Part shown: positions 60,520-64,000 of the stretch, in pieces
Numbering within the stretch: position 1 is the stretch's first letter
Layout of the letters: every line of letters begins with the position of its first letter
NCBI RefSeq assembly: GCF_037975245.1
Contig: NC_092561.1
Coordinates: 2,619,501 to 2,683,500, forward strand
From: Apostichopus japonicus
Taxonomy: Eukaryota; Echinodermata; Holothuroidea; Aspidochirotida; Stichopodidae
Length of the DNA: 64,000 bases
Direction of reading: 5' to 3'
Notes under the pieces: generated by a model
Seen by the model: only the letters and a program-made list of their open reading frames with translations
What the model was told of the DNA's origin: nothing
Databases searched by the model: none
Position numbers and translations under genes: made by a program

Positions 60520-63139
60520 AATCATTATATCTTTTGAGTTTTGGTATGACACAGAATCTACCATTTCGAAGATGTTTGTGTGTATCGTTTGCTGACACTT
60601 GACAAAGTGTATAGCTAAATGATTAGCGACGCCATAGCTGCGGGGGGGGGGGTGTCAATGACGTCACGATTGATGTCGTCACTAGGGGATTTCCCGAATT
60701 GCATCATCTGCTGCAGTTTGGACTGCTTGTGCATAGAGTTGAACTGAGTTATTCTTAGTGTTCGTTAAGACCTCGGTGAAGTTAATGTATATTTCTTTGA
60801 TAGTAAAAAAGGGTATATGTGGTAATAATGAGTTCCGCCACACTGTAAATTGGGTGGAATCACCTAAAGTCCTTGAATTAAATCTTGAGTCAGAAGCCTA
60901 AAATAAATAAGATGTCAATTTCAAAATACCTAATATGCCTAAGGAGAGCAAGTTACTTTGTATGTTCCGGTTATATTTTACCGTTCTTCGTTTATATGAC
61001 CCGATATACTGAAATAAACTTGCACTTGAGGTACAGAATACAGCACAGTACCTGTTGGAGGTTTTGAAACATGTGCTTCGGTAGCGGTGCGCAAGGAAAA
61101 GGGATTGAATGGTGTGTGTGGGTACATTAATAACAATACGTGTATGCAAGGAATCTGCAGTTTCTATAAGCGATACAATTTGGTATATCTAAGAGAAACC
61201 GGCGCTGTTTAAAACGTGCTGTAACAGTTAAAGGATGCTTGTAATTATCCAAATGGCAGTAGCCACAAGTGTCTATAGACCAATGTAACCTCAAGATCAA
61301 GGGGCCACAGTGAATACTTCCAAGCATGACATCAACTTCCAATTTTTGTTGTTGCGACATGCAGCACTGAATCAGACGGGGGATTTTTGGGTGTGGGGAT
61401 ATGGTTTGAGGGGGAGGAGGGGGGGGTCAGGCATAAGCATAGGCCCTATAGAGAGGGTGTTATTTTGGTACTGCCTTTTATCTGTGTATTAAATTGAAGC
61501 TTGATTGTTGAAATTAACTGACAAACATTTTCTCAGAAAATTTCATCGGAGACATCAGCCTTAATGCAGGGATGATATAGTGTTCAGATTTTCGTAGCAG
61601 ATTTGTGAATATTGTTGTTCAGAACTACTCCAAAATTTGTGTTTCTGTGCACAAGAAAAAGAAAAACTGGTATGCATCTATGCATGCACATTGCATCCAA
61701 CATTTCCAGATAAAACATTCCCCATGATATCATTGCTCCGACCATACGATTTCCTGTACAATATCCTGGTAGTAGATATAAATTCGCCCTGAATTTCAAA
61801 GATACTCATCAGTCATCAAGCATGTCAGTATGTATGAGCCATTTTTGCATATACTGTATGACTACCACTGGTAATTTACAATTCATTAACACATGGTGCC
61901 TGATCGATTAACACATTGTCCTTGTTTTCTGAACCTATAGTATCATGCATGAAATATATCAGCTGATTTACCGGAATAAAATTCCATTTTACGGTGAAAG
62001 ATGGATTATCACATGTTATCAAAAGTACAGCTCTGCAATAAAGTGTTTTATCTTCAGAACAGATGTATTGATCTTAGTTGTGTGGTGAGCCTTTCAGCAT
62101 TGCATATTGTCGGCACAAATTATTGAGAATCCTGCACAAAAGGTGTGTCGCTTTGCCATTACCTTAATGATCGATATAAAGGAAACAAGAGTGAAACGTG
62201 CCAAAAACACTAGTATCAACTTGGCAAGACAATTTTAGTATTGGCTTCTGTAGTGTTTATTGTACCTATTGTAAGTTGATGGAAATGATTTATAGAGGGG
62301 AATACCTCAGTACCTTGAAGTGCCTATTTCTTGGAGAACCCTTGTTTTTATAACACTTGTGTCATAGGCCGTGTTTACATTAGGGATCCAAAGTCCATGC
62401 ATGCTCGGTCAATAGAACAGGATGACTTTGATTTCCAAGCTCTTGGCGATTATATTAGACACTGCTCAATATCAGACCCTGTTCTCGGGATCACCAATCG
62501 TCTTTCCTAGAAAAAGGGCACCAAACCAAAAGTGGCTACATATACCTAGCATTCATTGCGTCAAGTTACACACGTAACAAACCTTAGATCATATTGTATC
62601 TGATCCGGGTCTACATTACAAATCGATGTTTATGGTTATTGTGTGTTATGTGATAGTTTGTTGTCTACTTTTGTCTTATAATGGTTTAGCAAATGAGTTG
62701 ACAAAGCTTCAATAGAGTGCTAATATAGTTGGATACACCCGATGGTTGATGTCAGTTAGTGCTATTCTTTTAATGGTGATTCCCGCCGGTTTTGAATTTC
62801 CTGGGATTTTAGGGGAAATGACTGTCAAGACCTGTGTCTAAGTTGTGAAAAGCTACAGTATTCCAGGAAATACAGTGCTAGTCAAGAGATTCATAAATTG
62901 AAAATATGTCATGGAAGTAGGACTGGATATTACATTGGTTAATAGAAGATTCATTGCTTTTGCTCTATATCATGAGTTAAATTGGGGTGGATGAGAGGGG
63001 GGGGGGGTGGTTGGGAGGAGTGGGTTGTGGATGGGAGTGATAGAGGAAGATAGAGGGTATCTCACCATTTGCATGCTGCAAAGTGTTCAAACATGGCAAC
63101 AACCTACAGTATGGTTAATTTGCTTTGCTCGTCACTTAC
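60520..63139. other. Intergenic stretch, no gene recognised
   Basis: Contains G-tracts (60642-60651, 61411-61426, 62998-63007) and otherwise AT-rich sequence. Short open frames on both strands lack domains and splice context. Confidence 0.5.
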
Positions 63140-63330
63140 CTGTCTCTTCACAATATCTGCACACTCGCTCTACCATGTCTAGAGTAACCTGGTAACCTTT
63201 GACACCGACCTTCCGTGGTGACCGGTTAACTCCACTCCCTTTACCTCCTCGTTCTTCCACCCAAAGTGTATAGTTGTACCCTATAGAGCTTTCAAGATCA
63301 CTGTGTATGTTGACCACCAGTAACCATCCT
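63140..63330 (-). CDS. Candidate minus-strand exon of an unidentified protein
   Basis: Read on the minus strand, an open frame encodes SIGYNYTLWVEERGGKG, then RSPRKVGVKGYQVTLDMVER and VCRYCEETG. It ends at a strong donor, GAGACAG|GTAAGT, whose intron side is at 63139-63134. The balanced, protein-like composition and the consensus donor support a real exon. The upstream border is uncertain: an in-frame TGA lies near 63352 and the acceptor candidate CGCAAAAAAG is poor. I do not recognise the family; the rest of the gene would lie at lower coordinates. Confidence 0.4.
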
Positions 63331-63638
63331 CCTTTTTTGCGTATTTTGTGGTTTCAGAAGTCCAGTGGAGGGACTTATCCATATCTCTTTTAGACCACTT
63401 GAATACAATTTCATATAAGTTTCTTTAGATAAAATCCTTGGTGTATATACTGTTTAAAGTGGCCATGACACGAAAATTTCAGTCCTATATTTTTGGGAAC
63501 CATCAACGAATGTTCTCTAGAACATGTATCAACCAATCTGCCAGTTTAAAACTTGATCTTTCAAGTCGAAAATTGAGAATGAATTTACCCTCTTCGGCGT
63601 TTGAAACTTTGTTTACTCGAAAATTTTCCGATTCGCAT

Positions 63639-63656
63639 GACGTCATGTGACGTCAT
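63639..63656. promoter_or_regulatory. Pair of CRE-type palindromes (TGACGTCA) before the reading frame at 63799
   Basis: TGACGTCA occurs at 63639-63646 and 63649-63656, about 145 bases upstream of the ATG at 63799. The arrangement resembles a CREB/ATF-type proximal promoter; function is inferred from motif and position. Confidence 0.45.
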
Positions 63657-63798
63657 GTTATGAACACGTTTGTTGTCGCTGTTTACGATCCTCCGAACAT
63701 ACCATTCACTTACACGTTAGACAAGTACACATACCACTAGTAGTTACTAAACAAAACACCGATCACAAGTGCGATATCAAATCAAAATTTCCTGTGAA

Positions 63799-64000
63799 AT
63801 GGCGGATCCAGAAGCAATTGCGGCAACCGAAGTTCAAAGTGATAGTGGTTCTTCACCAGGCAGTGAAATTGGGCTATAATTAGAGTGCCCTTTTCTCATA
63901 TTCGAAGCAGAGAGTGAAAGCGATGATCATGCCAATATTGAACCGAACGTTGAGGGTGGACCTGAGGTGTTAGAATCGTATCAGTTCGAGCCTGTTAAAC
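63799..64000 (+). CDS. Partial 5' coding frame with an acidic region and a YQFEP motif, interrupted by one in-frame stop; runs off the window
   Basis: ATG 63799 has a strong context (GAAATGGCGG) and opens MADPEAIAATEVQSDSGSS. An in-frame TAA stands at 63877-63879, after which the same frame continues with an acidic segment (EAESESDDH) and ESYQFEPVK to the window edge. An acidic stretch followed by a PYxFEP-like motif is, as I recall, typical of the N-terminus of uncharacterised invertebrate and fish proteins with a P2X7-like intracellular zinc-binding domain. That domain itself is not in the window. The TAA may mean a pseudogene, an alternative start or a sequencing error. Many such copies are repetitive, so this could belong to a dispersed family. 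Confidence 0.4.

Overview
The window looks like animal nuclear DNA, most likely from an invertebrate deuterostome. Coding exons are small, have GT-AG boundaries and preserved phase, and are separated by long AT-rich introns and spacers full of short transposon relics, minisatellites and poly-G/poly-C tracts. Gene content (a zeta/iota-type diacylglycerol kinase, a tandem pair of secreted type-B carboxylesterases, and a CARD/AIG1 GTPase immune-type gene) and the repeat style suggest an echinoderm, perhaps a sea cucumber. That placement is inference; nothing in the sequence names the species.

Layout, all recognised genes on the + strand: (1) 819-1842, the last two coding exons of a type IV diacylglycerol kinase, ending in a PDZ-ligand Glu-Thr-Ala-Val. 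(2) 2.9-20 kb, a gene-free stretch with several minisatellites, a 106-bp satellite block, hairpin arrays and small transposons. (3) 20.6-27.9 kb and 34.7-44.1 kb, two paralogous eight-exon carboxylesterase/cholinesterase-like genes with the same intron positions and phases. Each has a signal peptide and an intact Ser-Glu-His triad. Exon relics at about 33.0 kb and 46.3 kb show that the cluster once held more copies or partial copies. (4) 47.9-50.4 kb, two short interspersed elements with a U2-snRNA-derived head and a foldback element. (5) 52.08-56.03 kb, a three-exon gene for a predicted 972-residue protein combining an N-terminal CARD, an AIG1/GIMAP GTPase, four degenerate helical repeats and a C-terminal Hedgehog-type Hint (autoprocessing) domain. 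This is the most unusual object in the window. (6) 63.1-64 kb, an unidentified minus-strand candidate exon, and the start of a plus-strand reading frame that runs off the window.

The transposon content is unusually readable. Several elements have CAGTG-type ends and exact or near-exact 8-bp target duplications, which marks them as hAT superfamily; one is nested in another. Three other elements (20.0, 36.2 and 49.8 kb) share a different plan: near-perfect inverted ends at TA sites, enclosing an interior made almost wholly of short dyad-symmetric repeats. One of these ends exactly at the TATA-like sequence in front of the first esterase gene. Functionally the window is a mixture: the esterases would be secreted hydrolases, the kinase acts in lipid second-messenger turnover, and the CARD-GTPase-Hint protein is best read as an innate-immunity or death-signalling factor with a self-cleaving tail. 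No operon-like functional link between them is implied.
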